Shown: in pieces, positions 33,774 to 42,236 of the stretch
Layout of the letters: every line of letters starts with the position of its first letter
How positions within the stretch are numbered: position 1 is the stretch's first letter
NCBI RefSeq assembly: GCF_002920615.1
Contig: NZ_PQSU01000016.1
Span: 1-64,000 of the forward strand
DNA length: 64,000 bases
Origin: Streptomyces sp. Ru62
GTDB lineage: Bacteria; Actinomycetota; Actinomycetes; Streptomycetales; Streptomycetaceae
Direction of reading: 5' to 3'
Notes under the pieces: model-generated
The model's database searches: none
The model's input: only the letters and a program-made list of their open reading frames with translations
What the model was told of the DNA's origin: nothing
Position numbers and translations under genes: made by a program

Positions 33774-35084
33774 TCACGCCGCGGGCACGTGCACCGTCTC
33801 CACCCGGCTGGCGACCAGCCGCTCCCGCTCCCGCCTGGCCGCCCGCCCCCGCAGCCGCAGGATCTGACCGATCCCGAGGGCCTGGAGCACGAACACGGCG
33901 CTGAACGCCACGGTGTAGTCGTCCCCGGTCGCGTCCAGCAGCACGCCGATCGCGAAGAGCGTCGTCATGGAGGCGATGAAGCCACCCATGTTGGTGATGC
34001 CGGACGCCGTGCCCTGTCGCTCGGGCGGGTTGGCCGGCCGGGCGAAGTCGAAGCCGAGCATCGAAGCCGGTCCGCACGCGCCGAGCACCGCGCACAGCAC
34101 CAGCAGGAGCCACATCGGCGCGTGCTCCCCGGGGTAGGCCAGGGTCGCCGCCCACAGCAGCGCGGTGGCGGCCACCGTGCCCAGCGCCAGCGGCAGCCGC
34201 GCCGCGTGGTGCCGGGCGACGATCTGGCCGTAGACCAGGCCGATCACCATGTTGGACAGCACGACGAGAGTGAGCAGTTCGCCGGCCGTGGCACGGCTGA
34301 GGCCCTGCGCCTCGACCAGGAACGGCAGGCCCCACAGCAGCAGGAACACCATCGCCGGGAACTGGGTGGTGAAGTGCACCCACAGGCCCAGGCGGGTGCC
34401 GGGCTCCCGCCAGGACGCGGCGATCTGCCGACGGACGTAGGCCGCGCCCCGGTGCGCGGACGGCTCCGGCTCCTGCCCCTCGGGGTGGTCCTTCAGGAAC
34501 AGCAGGGTGAGCACGAGGACGACCGCGCCCGCCAGCGCGCTGCCCGCGAACGCCGGGGTCCAGCCGATGCCGTGCAGCAGCCGGGACAGGACCAGGGTGG
34601 AGACCAGGTTGCCCGCCATGCCGACCAGGCCCGCGAGCTGTGCCACCAGCGGCCCGCGCCGGGCCGGGAACCAGCGGGTGCCGAGCCGCAGCACGCTGAT
34701 GAAGGTCATCGCGTCGCCGCAGCCCAGCAGTGCCCGGGAGGCGAGCGCGGTGCCGTACGAGGGGGAGAAGGCGAAGCCCAGCTGTCCGGCGGTGAAGAGC
34801 ACCGCACCGATGCTCAGCACCTTCTTGGTGCCGAGGTGGTCCACGAGCAGGCCGACGGGTATCTGCATGCCCGCGTAGACCAGCAGCTGGAGGATGGAGA
34901 ACGTGGAGAGCGCGGAGGCGCCCACGTGGAAGCGGTCGGCCGCGTCTAGGCCGGCCACCCCCAGCGACGTACGGAAGATGACGGCGACGAAGTAGACGGC
35001 CACGCCTATGGACCACACGGCGACGGCCCGGCGCCCGCCCGGCGGATCGCCCGGAAGGGTGGCGCTGCGGCCCGGGAGGCTCAT
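33774..35084 (-). CDS. MFS transporter
   Basis: This is a 436-residue protein with 12 predicted membrane segments and cytoplasmic ends. The A-motif-like loop GLLVDHLGTKKVLSIG lies between helices 2 and 3, and FEFTRP-like ASMLGFDFARPANPPERQGTASG is the repeated motif between helices 10 and 11. It resembles the anion:cation/sugar-acid type permeases. Its start overlaps the stop of the upstream GntR gene by 4 nt (ATGA), so the two are translationally coupled and the regulator probably senses the transported compound. Confidence 0.93.
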   Translation of the reverse strand: MSLPGRSATLPGDPPGGRRAVAVWSIGVAVYFVAVIFRTSLGVAGLDAADRFHVGASALSTFSILQLLVYAGMQIPVGLLVDHLGTKKVLSIGAVLFTAGQLGFAFSPSYGTALASRALLGCGDAMTFISVLRLGTRWFPARRGPLVAQLAGLVGMAGNLVSTLVLSRLLHGIGWTPAFAGSALAGAVVLVLTLLFLKDHPEGQEPEPSAHRGAAYVRRQIAASWREPGTRLGLWVHFTTQFPAMVFLLLWGLPFLVEAQGLSRATAGELLTLVVLSNMVIGLVYGQIVARHHAARLPLALGTVAATALLWAATLAYPGEHAPMWLLLVLCAVLGACGPASMLGFDFARPANPPERQGTASGITNMGGFIASMTTLFAIGVLLDATGDDYTVAFSAVFVLQALGIGQILRLRGRAARRERERLVASRVETVHVPAA

Positions 35085-35755
35085 CGGACCTCACCCCGTG
35101 CCAGGTGCGAGAACCAGCCCACGTGCCGGTGCACGATTCCGACGGCCGCCTCCGCGTCGCCGGCGCGCAGCGCGTCCAGGATCTCCTCGTGCTCGGCGAG
35201 CGTCTTGGCGATCCGGTCGGGGTGGGAGTGCATGACGGCGACGCCCATCCGCAGCTGCCGGTCGCGCAACTGGTCGTAGAGCCGGGCGAGGATCTCGTTG
35301 CCCCCGCTGCGCACGATCTCGGCGTGGAAGCAGCGGTCGGTGACCGCGGCGGCGGCCAGGTCACCGGCGGCGGCCTGCGCCTTCTGCTGCTCCAGCAGCT
35401 CGGCCAGCCGCTCCAGCAGGCCCGGCGGCGCGGGTACGGCCTTGCGGGCCGCGTGCTCCTCGACCAGCAGCCGGGTCTCCACCACGTCGGCGATCTCCTG
35501 CGCGGAGACCGGCAGGACCAGGGCGCCCTTCTTCGGGTAGAGCCGGATGAGGCCCTCGACCTCCAGCCGCAGCAGCGCCTCCCGGACGGGCGTGCGCGAG
35601 ACCCCGACGGCCTCGGCCAGCTCCCCCTCGGTGAGCAGGGTGCCGCCCTCGTAGCGGCGGTCGAGCACACCCTGCTTGACGTGGGTGTACACGCGGTCGG
35701 CGGCGGGTGGCTGCTTGAGGGACTGCGGGGCGGACTGCTCGACGGCCGTGTTCAT
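35081..35755 (-). CDS. GntR/FadR-subfamily regulator (FCD domain)
   Basis: This is a 224-residue protein from ATG 35755; an in-frame ATG at 35785 is an alternative but overlaps the likely promoter. Winged helix at about 20-85: VYTHVKQGVLDRRYEGG, LTEGELAEAVGVSRTPVREALLRLE, GLIRLYPKKGALV. The FCD domain carries the usual metal ligands: Asp/His in TDRCFHAEIV, His in LAEHEEILDAL and His in VHRHVGWF. FCD regulators bind organic acids such as lactate or sugar acids. It is coupled to the MFS gene, which is the likely target. Confidence 0.93.
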   Translation of the reverse strand: MNTAVEQSAPQSLKQPPAADRVYTHVKQGVLDRRYEGGTLLTEGELAEAVGVSRTPVREALLRLEVEGLIRLYPKKGALVLPVSAQEIADVVETRLLVEEHAARKAVPAPPGLLERLAELLEQQKAQAAAGDLAAAAVTDRCFHAEIVRSGGNEILARLYDQLRDRQLRMGVAVMHSHPDRIAKTLAEHEEILDALRAGDAEAAVGIVHRHVGWFSHLARGEVR

Positions 35756-35944
35756 GCCCACAGCATAGATACAACACGTACGCAAGGGCGGGACCGTCCA
35801 TCATGCGGACGTGACGAACGCCTCTCGCAGCGCCCGCACAACCTTCTGTGCTACTTACGTGTCACACCTATGCGGCCCCCTCCCGCTTGCCACCTCAACT
35901 CGGCCGCAATCCAGGGGCATTCAAGACATTCGAGGTACATCACT

Positions 35945-36847
35945 TTGATTACCGGCATCAAGGGCATCCGCCTCCGCAGAGCAACTGCCGTCGCCGTCAC
36001 GTCCGGCGCGCTGCTCGCGACCGGTGCCCTCACCGCAGCGCCCGCGCAGGCCGTCACCACGCCGTCGATCGTGGCCAAGGGCGGGTTCGTGATGAACAAC
36101 GCGAACAGCTCGACGCTGTACGGAAAGGCGGCGGACACCAGGCGCTCCACCGGCTCCACCACCAAGATCATGACCGCCAAGGTCGTGCTCGCGCAGTCGA
36201 ACCTGAACCTCGACGCCAAGGTCACGATCCAGAAGGCGTACAGCGACTACGTCGTCAAGAACAACGCCTCCCAGGCCCACCTGATCGTCGGCGACAAGGT
36301 GACGGTCCGCCAGCTCCTGTACGGCCTGATGCTGCCGTCCGGCTGCGACGCCGCCTACGCGCTCGCCGACAAGTTCGGCTCCGGCTCCACGCGGGCCGCG
36401 CGGGTGAAGTCCTTCATCGGCAAGATGAACACCGCCGCCAAGAACCTGGGTCTGAAGAACACCCACTTCGACTCGTTCGACGGCATCGGCAACGGCTCCA
36501 ACTACTCGACGCCGCGCGACCTGACGAAGATCGCCAGCAGCGCGATGAAGAACTCCACGTTCCGCACGATCGTCAAGACGAAGTCGTACACCGCGAAGAC
36601 GATCACCAAGACGGGCAGCACCCGCACGATGAACCCGTGGAAGAACACCAACGGGCTCCTCAGCAGCTACAGCGGCACCATCGGCGTGAAGACCGGTTCC
36701 GGCCCGGAGGCCAAGTACTGCCTGGTCTTCGCCGCGACCCGGAACGGCAAGACCGTCATCGGCACCGTCCTCGCCTCCTCCTCCATCACCCAGCGCGAGG
36801 CGGACGCGAAGAAGCTCCTGAACTACGGCTTCGCCAGGCTCGGCTGA
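35945..36847 (+). CDS. K15-type serine DD-transpeptidase/carboxypeptidase (PBP)
   Basis: This is a 300-residue protein starting at a rare TTG (35945), with GAGGT 8 nt upstream and no ATG or GTG that fits. A signal peptide ends at AQA-36. The mature chain shows the three penicillin-binding motifs: S71-TTK74, S132-GC134 and K249-TG251. From mature residue 1 these are Ser35, Ser96-Gly-Cys98 and Lys213, the same positions as in the Streptomyces K15 DD-transpeptidase, including its unusual Cys in place of Asn in the second motif. It should act on peptidoglycan outside the membrane. It lacks the C-terminal PBP5 domain and a clear anchor. Confidence 0.95.
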   Translation: MITGIKGIRLRRATAVAVTSGALLATGALTAAPAQAVTTPSIVAKGGFVMNNANSSTLYGKAADTRRSTGSTTKIMTAKVVLAQSNLNLDAKVTIQKAYSDYVVKNNASQAHLIVGDKVTVRQLLYGLMLPSGCDAAYALADKFGSGSTRAARVKSFIGKMNTAAKNLGLKNTHFDSFDGIGNGSNYSTPRDLTKIASSAMKNSTFRTIVKTKSYTAKTITKTGSTRTMNPWKNTNGLLSSYSGTIGVKTGSGPEAKYCLVFAATRNGKTVIGTVLASSSITQREADAKKLLNYGFARLG

Positions 36848-36859
36848 CGCACCGACGAC

Positions 36860-36892
36860 AAGGGCCCGCCGCACCCCGTGCGGCGGGCCCTT
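36860..36892. terminator. Bidirectional terminator
   Basis: A perfect 15-bp stem (36860-36874 with 36878-36892) with a 3-nt loop begins AAGGGCCC and ends GGGCCCTT. It separates the DD-transpeptidase gene from convergent bkdC. Confidence 0.88.
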
Positions 36893-36920
36893 CGCCGTGC
36901 GCCGGCGAGTTGTCGGGCGG

Positions 36921-38309
36921 TCAGGCCCAGGTGATCAGCCGCTTCGGCTGCTCCAGGATCGCCGCGACGTCCGCGAGCACCTTCGAGCCCAGCTCGCCGT
37001 CCACCAGGCGGTGGTCGAAGCTCAGGGCCAGGGTGGTGACCTGACGCGGCTTCACCTTGCCCTTGTGGACCCATGGCTGGAGCTTGATCGCACCGACCGC
37101 GAGGATCGCCGACTCGCCCGGGTTGAGGATCGGGGTGCCCGTGTCGACGCCGAAGACGCCGACGTTGGTGATGGTCACCGTGCCGCCCTGCATCGCCGCG
37201 GGGGAGGTCTTGCCCTCGCGGGCGGTGGACACCAGCTCGCCCAGCGCCTGGGCCAGCTGCGGGAGCGTCTTGTCCTGGGCGTCCTTGATGTTCGGGACGA
37301 TCAGGCCGCGCGGGGTGGCCGCGGCGATGCCCAGGTTGACGTAGTGCTTGCGCACGATCTCCTGGTTCGCCTCGTCCCAGGACGCGTTGATGTCCGGGTT
37401 GCGCTTGATGGCGACCAGCAGGGCCTTGGCGATCAGCAGCAGCGGGTTGACCCGCAGGCCCTGCATCTCCTTGTCCTGCTTCAGCTCCTCGACCAGCTTC
37501 ATCGTGCGGGTCACGTCCACCGTCACGAACTCGGTGACGTGCGGCGCGGTGAACGCCGAGCCCACCATCGCCTGCGCGGTGGCCTTGCGGACGCCCTTGA
37601 CCGGGATGCGGGTCTCCCGCGCGGTGTCGTACGACGCCACGGGCGCCGGGGCCGCGGGAGCGGCGGGCGCCGCCGTGACCGGGGCGGCCGGCTCGGCCGT
37701 GCGGGGCGCGGCCGCCGCGTGGACGTCCTCACGCGTGATGATGCCGTCCGGGCCGGACGGGGTGATCGCGGCCAGGTCGACGCCCAGGTCCTTGGCCAGC
37801 TTGCGCACCGGGGGCTTGGCCAGCGGGCGGGACTTCTCGGCGATCGCCCCGCCGTGGCCGTTCAGCTCCGCCTGGACCGCCTGTGCCGGCGCCGGGACGG
37901 TGACCTCGGGGCCCTTGCGCGGGCGGCGCCGGGTGGAGGAGGTCGCCACGCCGTACCCGACGAGGACCGGCTGGCGGCCCTCCGGCTTGGGCTCGGGCTC
38001 CTTGGCCGGCGCCTCCGGCTGCCCGGCGGGGGCCTCCGGCGCGGCGGCACCGGCCAGGGCCACCGCGATGATGGGCGTGCCCACGTCCACCGTGGTGCCC
38101 TCGGGGAAGTGCAGTTCGCGGACCACGCCGTCGTAGGGGATGGGCAGTTCGACGGCCGCCTTCGCCGTCTCCACCTCGCAGACCACCTGACCGTCCGTCA
38201 CCGTGTCGCCCGGCTGGACGTACCACTTGAGGATCTCGGCCTCGGTGAGTCCCTCGCCCACGTCGGGCATCTTGAACTCGCGTACGGACGCTTCCGTCAT
38301 CGTCGTCAC
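36921..38309 (-). CDS. bkdC: Branched-chain 2-oxoacid dehydrogenase E2, copy in operon 1
   Basis: This is a 462-residue protein from GTG 38309 (AGGAG just upstream; ATG 38300 also possible). In order: a lipoyl domain with K50 in EVETAKAAVEL, a Pro/Ala linker, a peripheral-subunit-binding domain (KPPVRKLAKDLGVDLAAITP), a second linker, and the catalytic acyltransferase domain with SFDHRLVDGELG (His and Asp of the HxxxDG site). It transfers branched acyl groups from E1 to CoA, giving isobutyryl-, isovaleryl- and 2-methylbutyryl-CoA for catabolism and branched fatty-acid primers. It is last in bkdABC, 10 nt after bkdB. No E3 gene is nearby. Confidence 0.94.
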   Translation of the reverse strand: MTTMTEASVREFKMPDVGEGLTEAEILKWYVQPGDTVTDGQVVCEVETAKAAVELPIPYDGVVRELHFPEGTTVDVGTPIIAVALAGAAAPEAPAGQPEAPAKEPEPKPEGRQPVLVGYGVATSSTRRRPRKGPEVTVPAPAQAVQAELNGHGGAIAEKSRPLAKPPVRKLAKDLGVDLAAITPSGPDGIITREDVHAAAAPRTAEPAAPVTAAPAAPAAPAPVASYDTARETRIPVKGVRKATAQAMVGSAFTAPHVTEFVTVDVTRTMKLVEELKQDKEMQGLRVNPLLLIAKALLVAIKRNPDINASWDEANQEIVRKHYVNLGIAAATPRGLIVPNIKDAQDKTLPQLAQALGELVSTAREGKTSPAAMQGGTVTITNVGVFGVDTGTPILNPGESAILAVGAIKLQPWVHKGKVKPRQVTTLALSFDHRLVDGELGSKVLADVAAILEQPKRLITWA

Positions 38310-38319
38310 GACCCTCTCC

Positions 38320-39297
38320 TCAGTACGCCAGCGAGCGGTCGACGGCGTCGAGCACACGGTCCAGGTCCGGCAGGTACTCCTCTTCCAGGCGCGCCGGCGG
38401 ATACGGGGCGTGGTAGCCGCCGACCCTGAGGACCGGTGCCTCCAGGTGGTAGAAGCAGCGCTCGGTGATCCGGGCGGCGATCTCCGCGCCGGAGCCGAAG
38501 AAGACCGGTGCCTCGTGCACCACGACCAGGCGGCGGGTCTTCTCCACCGAGGCCTGGACGGAGTCGAAGTCGAGGGGGCTGACCGAGCGCAGGTCCAGGA
38601 CCTCCAGGGACTTGCCCTCCTCGGCCGCCGCGTCCGCCGCCTCCTGGCACAGCTTCACCATGGGGCCGTAGGCCGCCAGGGTCAGGTCGGTGCCCTCGCG
38701 GACCACGCGCGCCTTGTGCAGCGGGGCGGGGATCGCCTCGAAGTCGACCTCGGCCTTGTCCCAGTAGCGCCGCTTGGGCTCGAAGTAGATCACCGGGTCG
38801 TCACTCTGGATGGCCTGCTGCATCATCCAGTACGCGTCCGACGCGTTGGACGGGGAGACCACCTTCAGGCCGGCCACGTGCGCGAACAGTGCTTCCGGGG
38901 ACTCCGAGTGGTGCTCGACCGCGCCGATGCCGCCGCCGTAGGGGATGCGGACCACGACCGGCAGCTTGACCTTGCCCAGCGAGCGGGCGTGCATCTTGGC
39001 CAGCTGGGTGACGATCTGGTCGTAGGCCGGGAAGACGAAGCCGTCGAACTGGATCTCCACCACCGGGCGGTAGCCACGCAGGGCCAGGCCGATCGCGGTG
39101 CCGACGATGCCGGACTCGGCGAGGGGGGTGTCGATGACCCGGCTCTCGCCGAAGTCCTTCTGCAGTCCGTCCGTCACCCGGAAGACGCCGCCGAGCTTGC
39201 CGACGTCCTCACCCATGATCAGCACCTTGGGGTCGGCGTCCAGGGCACGGCGCAGCGACTCGTTGATGGCCTTGGCCATCGCCATCTTCTCGGCCAT
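38320..39297 (-). CDS. bkdB: Branched-chain 2-oxoacid dehydrogenase E1 beta, operon 1
   Basis: This is a 325-residue protein from ATG 39297 (AAGGGGG upstream), one base after the bkdA stop. It is a transketolase-like pyrimidine-binding domain plus C-terminal domain: MAMAKAINESLRRALDADP, IMGEDVGKLGGVFRVTDGLQ with the conserved Glu, IPYGGGIGAVEHHSESPEA, FEPKRRYW and VHEAPVFFGSGAEIAA. With E1 alpha it forms the thiamine-diphosphate decarboxylase heterotetramer. A MKGVTD leader upstream is in frame but has no ribosome site of its own. Confidence 0.95.
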   Translation of the reverse strand: MAEKMAMAKAINESLRRALDADPKVLIMGEDVGKLGGVFRVTDGLQKDFGESRVIDTPLAESGIVGTAIGLALRGYRPVVEIQFDGFVFPAYDQIVTQLAKMHARSLGKVKLPVVVRIPYGGGIGAVEHHSESPEALFAHVAGLKVVSPSNASDAYWMMQQAIQSDDPVIYFEPKRRYWDKAEVDFEAIPAPLHKARVVREGTDLTLAAYGPMVKLCQEAADAAAEEGKSLEVLDLRSVSPLDFDSVQASVEKTRRLVVVHEAPVFFGSGAEIAARITERCFYHLEAPVLRVGGYHAPYPPARLEEEYLPDLDRVLDAVDRSLAY

Positions 39298-39298
39298 G

Positions 39299-40528
39299 TC
39301 AGTGACCCCCTTCATCGGCGAACGACGCCTGGTAGGCGGCGAACTGGGCGCGCTCCTCGTCGACGAGCGCGTGCCCGTCCGCGTACGCGTTCTCGAAGAT
39401 GGCGAAACGGTCCGGGTCGGGCATCGCGCGGACCGCTTCGCGCACTCGTCTGCCCAACGCCTCGGACTCGGTCTCGAGTTCCGCGAAAAATCCCTCGTCC
39501 ACGTGGTTCGAGGCCTCCAGATACCGGCGGAGCCGCAGGATCGGGTCCTTCGCCTCCCAGGCCAGCCGCTCCTCGTCGCCCCGGTAGCGGGTGGGGTCGT
39601 CGGAGGTGGTGTGGGCGCCCATGCGGTAGGTGAACGCCTCCACCAGGGTGGGGCCCTCGCCGTTGCGGGCGCGCTCCAGCGCCCACTTGGTGACGGCGAG
39701 GCAGGCCAGGACGTCGTTGCCGTCGACGCGGACGCCCGGGAAGCCGTAGCCCTGCGCCCGCTGGTAGAGCGGGACGCGGGTCTGCTTCTCGGTGGGTTCG
39801 GAGATCGCCCACTGGTTGTTCTGGCAGAAGAACACCACGGGGGCGTTGTAGACCGCGGAGAAGGTGAACGACTCGGCGACGTCGCCCTGGCTGGAGGCGC
39901 CGTCACCGAAGTAGGCGATGACCGCCGAGTCCGCGCCGTCCTTGGCCACGCCCATCGCGTAGCCGGTGGCGTGCAGCGTCTGGGAGCCGATGACGATCGT
40001 GTACAGGTGGAAGTTGTTGCTGTTCGGGTCCCAGCCGCCGTTGTTCACGCCGCGGAACATGCCGAGCAGGTTGGTCGGGTCGACGCCGCGGCACCAGGCG
40101 ACGCCGTGCTCCCGGTAGGTCGGGAAGACGTAGTCGTCCTCGCGGGTGGCCCGGCCGGAGCCGATCTGGGCGGCCTCCTGGCCCAGCAGGGAGGCCCACA
40201 GGCCCAGTTCGCCCTGGCGCTGCAGGGCGGTGGCCTCGGCGTCGAAGCGGCGGGTGAGCACCATGTCGCGGTACAGGCCGCGCAGCTCTTCGGGGGTGAT
40301 GCCGGCGACGTAGGCGTCGTACTCGGCGTTCTTGACCCGCTTGCCCTCCGGCGTCAGGAGCTGCACGAGCTCCGGCTCGGTGCTCTTCCTGGCGGTGCTG
40401 CGGGTGGTGCGCTTGGTGCCGGTGGCTCCGGTCGCGGCGCCGGTGGTGCCGGTCTTGCCGCCGGTGGTGCCGGCCTTGCCTGCGGCGGTGCGTCGCGGCT
40501 TGCGCGCGGCACTGCTCTCCACGGTCAC
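39299..40528 (-). CDS. bkdA: Branched-chain 2-oxoacid dehydrogenase E1 alpha, operon 1
   Basis: This is a 409-residue protein from GTG 40528 (GGAGGA upstream). The first 50 residues are a Thr/Gly/Lys-rich tail (KAGTTGGKTGTTGAATGATG) absent from the second copy and probably disordered. The catalytic part has the thiamine-diphosphate motif FGDGASSQGDVAESFTFSA ending at the NN of CQNNQWAIS, SLLGQEAAQIG, and the phosphorylation-loop-like YRMGAHTTSDDPTRYR. It decarboxylates 2-oxo acids of Val, Leu and Ile. It is the first gene of bkdABC, and its promoter must lie in the 512-nt spacer upstream. Confidence 0.95.
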   Translation of the reverse strand: MTVESSAARKPRRTAAGKAGTTGGKTGTTGAATGATGTKRTTRSTARKSTEPELVQLLTPEGKRVKNAEYDAYVAGITPEELRGLYRDMVLTRRFDAEATALQRQGELGLWASLLGQEAAQIGSGRATREDDYVFPTYREHGVAWCRGVDPTNLLGMFRGVNNGGWDPNSNNFHLYTIVIGSQTLHATGYAMGVAKDGADSAVIAYFGDGASSQGDVAESFTFSAVYNAPVVFFCQNNQWAISEPTEKQTRVPLYQRAQGYGFPGVRVDGNDVLACLAVTKWALERARNGEGPTLVEAFTYRMGAHTTSDDPTRYRGDEERLAWEAKDPILRLRRYLEASNHVDEGFFAELETESEALGRRVREAVRAMPDPDRFAIFENAYADGHALVDEERAQFAAYQASFADEGGH

Positions 40529-41040
40529 GTGTGCTCCTCCGTCGTTCCGGCCCCCGGGGTTGCCGGTAGGCCAGTGCGGCTCACCTGTTTCGACCACCGG
40601 GCACGGGGTGGGTGCCACTCGGCCGGGAACAGGCGTGACAGGTGCCCCGGCGAGCGCCCTGCAACCATCACGTTACCCAGTGCCCCACATTTCTGTGAAA
40701 CCCCGTTTGACCTGCGATTTTGCTTGGATTTCCAAGTAAATCGAGGTGATGTGGAAGCGCGCTGGTCACAGCCTTGCGGCAGTCCGGAGCACCCGCACGT
40801 TATCCCGCGCACCCAGGTCACGGGAAGAGTTTCATGTGAGACCGGCCTCGCACACGAAGAAGGAAAAGTCGCGGTATTTCTACTGCATTCGGATGAGGCC
40901 GTGGGGCGCGTACGGACGAGGACCTCGCCGTGGCTCGCGCCGAGCGAGAAAAGCCCATCTCGTGACCGAAAGCGACCATCGACGACTGGCTGTGACAAGC
41001 CCCAGCTCACACGGGCTGCGCGTGCCCTAGCATCTGGCGC
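40529..41040. other. 512-nt divergent control region of bkdABC and a phosphotransferase gene
   Basis: I see no convincing gene here. The region is less GC-rich around 40690-40760. It contains the palindrome CTTGGA-TT-TCCAAG (40723-40736), a good candidate operator near the bkdA promoter. GTTTCATGTGAGAC (40830-40843) is a two-mismatch parS-like sequence. No clear -35/-10 pair stands out on either strand. Confidence 0.5.
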
Positions 41041-42084
41041 GTGCCGCGCTCATGTGTACCACCCCCCGTGCCCCACGCACTCCCCCTGGGCGCCCTGCTC
41101 CGCCTGTACGCCGCGGGGACCGCCCTCACCTGTGAGCCGGTCGACCAGGGCCTGCTCAACCGCGGCTACCGGCTGTGCACCACGAGCGGCCGTTACTTCC
41201 TCAAGCACCACTTCGACCCGGACACCGCCGACCCGGCCGCCATCGAACGCCGGCACCTGGCCACCCAGCGCCTCGCCGACCTCGGCGTCCCGGTCGCCGT
41301 ACCGCTCGCGCACCGCGAGGGCCGCACGGTCGCCGTCGTCGGCGGCCACGCCTACGCCCTGCACCCCTGGATCGACGGCAGGCACCGGCACGGCGGCCAG
41401 CTCACCCGCGGCCAGAGTGCGCGCCTGGGGGCGCTCCTGGGCGCCGTGCACGCCTGCCTGGAGCGTGTGATGCCCCCCAAGGGGCGCACGCGCCCGGCGA
41501 CGAGCCCCCACCCGGTGGAGAGCGCGGACCCGGCCGACACCTTCGCCCTCATCGACGACCTGCTCGCCCATGTGCGCCGGCACCGCCCCGCCGACGCCTT
41601 CGACGAACTCGCCCGGCACCGGCTGCTGGAGCGCCGCGCCCTCCTGGAACAGCACGCGGACCGGCGCCCGCCGCGCGGCGGTTCGGTGGGCTGGGTGCAC
41701 GGCGACTTCCACCCGTTCAACCTGCTCTACAAGGACGACGCCCCGGCCGCCATCGTGGACTGGGACCGGCTCGGTGTGCAGCCGCGCGCGGAGGAGGCCG
41801 TACGCGCCGCCGTGATCTTCTTCGTGGCGCCCGGCGGGACCCTGGACCTGCCGAAAGTGCGTGCCTACGCGCGCGCGTACCGGCGCGCGGCCGGCGCCAC
41901 GCCCTCGGAGCTGTCCGCGGCCGTGCACCGCGTGTGGTGGGAGCGGCTGAACGACTTCTGGATGCTGCGCTGGCACTACGAGCGCGGCGACACGCGCGCG
42001 GACACCCAGTTCCCGGCCGCGTCGGCCCTCGCGGTGTGGTGGACCCGCGAGTACGACGCGGTGTGCGACGCGTTCGTGCAGTAG
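41041..42084 (+). CDS. Phosphotransferase (APH/choline-kinase-like)
   Basis: This is a 347-residue protein starting at GTG 41041. It has a kinase-like fold: a nucleotide-binding N-lobe (PVDQGLLNRGYRLCTTSGRYFLKHH with a Lys), a catalytic loop VHGDFHPFNLLY and a metal-binding IVDWDRLG. Such proteins phosphorylate small molecules (aminoglycosides, homoserine, choline, thiamine); this one has no feature that fixes a substrate, and being a drug-resistance gene is not implied. It stands alone between divergent bkdA and a convergent kinase gene. Confidence 0.9.
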   Translation: MPRSCVPPPVPHALPLGALLRLYAAGTALTCEPVDQGLLNRGYRLCTTSGRYFLKHHFDPDTADPAAIERRHLATQRLADLGVPVAVPLAHREGRTVAVVGGHAYALHPWIDGRHRHGGQLTRGQSARLGALLGAVHACLERVMPPKGRTRPATSPHPVESADPADTFALIDDLLAHVRRHRPADAFDELARHRLLERRALLEQHADRRPPRGGSVGWVHGDFHPFNLLYKDDAPAAIVDWDRLGVQPRAEEAVRAAVIFFVAPGGTLDLPKVRAYARAYRRAAGATPSELSAAVHRVWWERLNDFWMLRWHYERGDTRADTQFPAASALAVWWTREYDAVCDAFVQ

Positions 42085-42236
42085 GCGCCGGGCATCAGGT
42101 CCCCTGCGGGCGGGGCGCCCCGCGCGAGCCGTACGCCCCGCGCGGGCAATGAGACGCGTGCGGGCGGGGCGCGTTCGTGCGGCGGGCCGGCGGCGTCACC
42201 TCAGGGGGACGCCGTCCCGGCCGCCGTGGGTGTCCT

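Noticed and set aside
41041..42084. Aminoglycoside resistance phosphotransferase
   Set aside because: The fold is shared by many small-molecule kinases; no aminoglycoside-specific feature or resistance context is visible.
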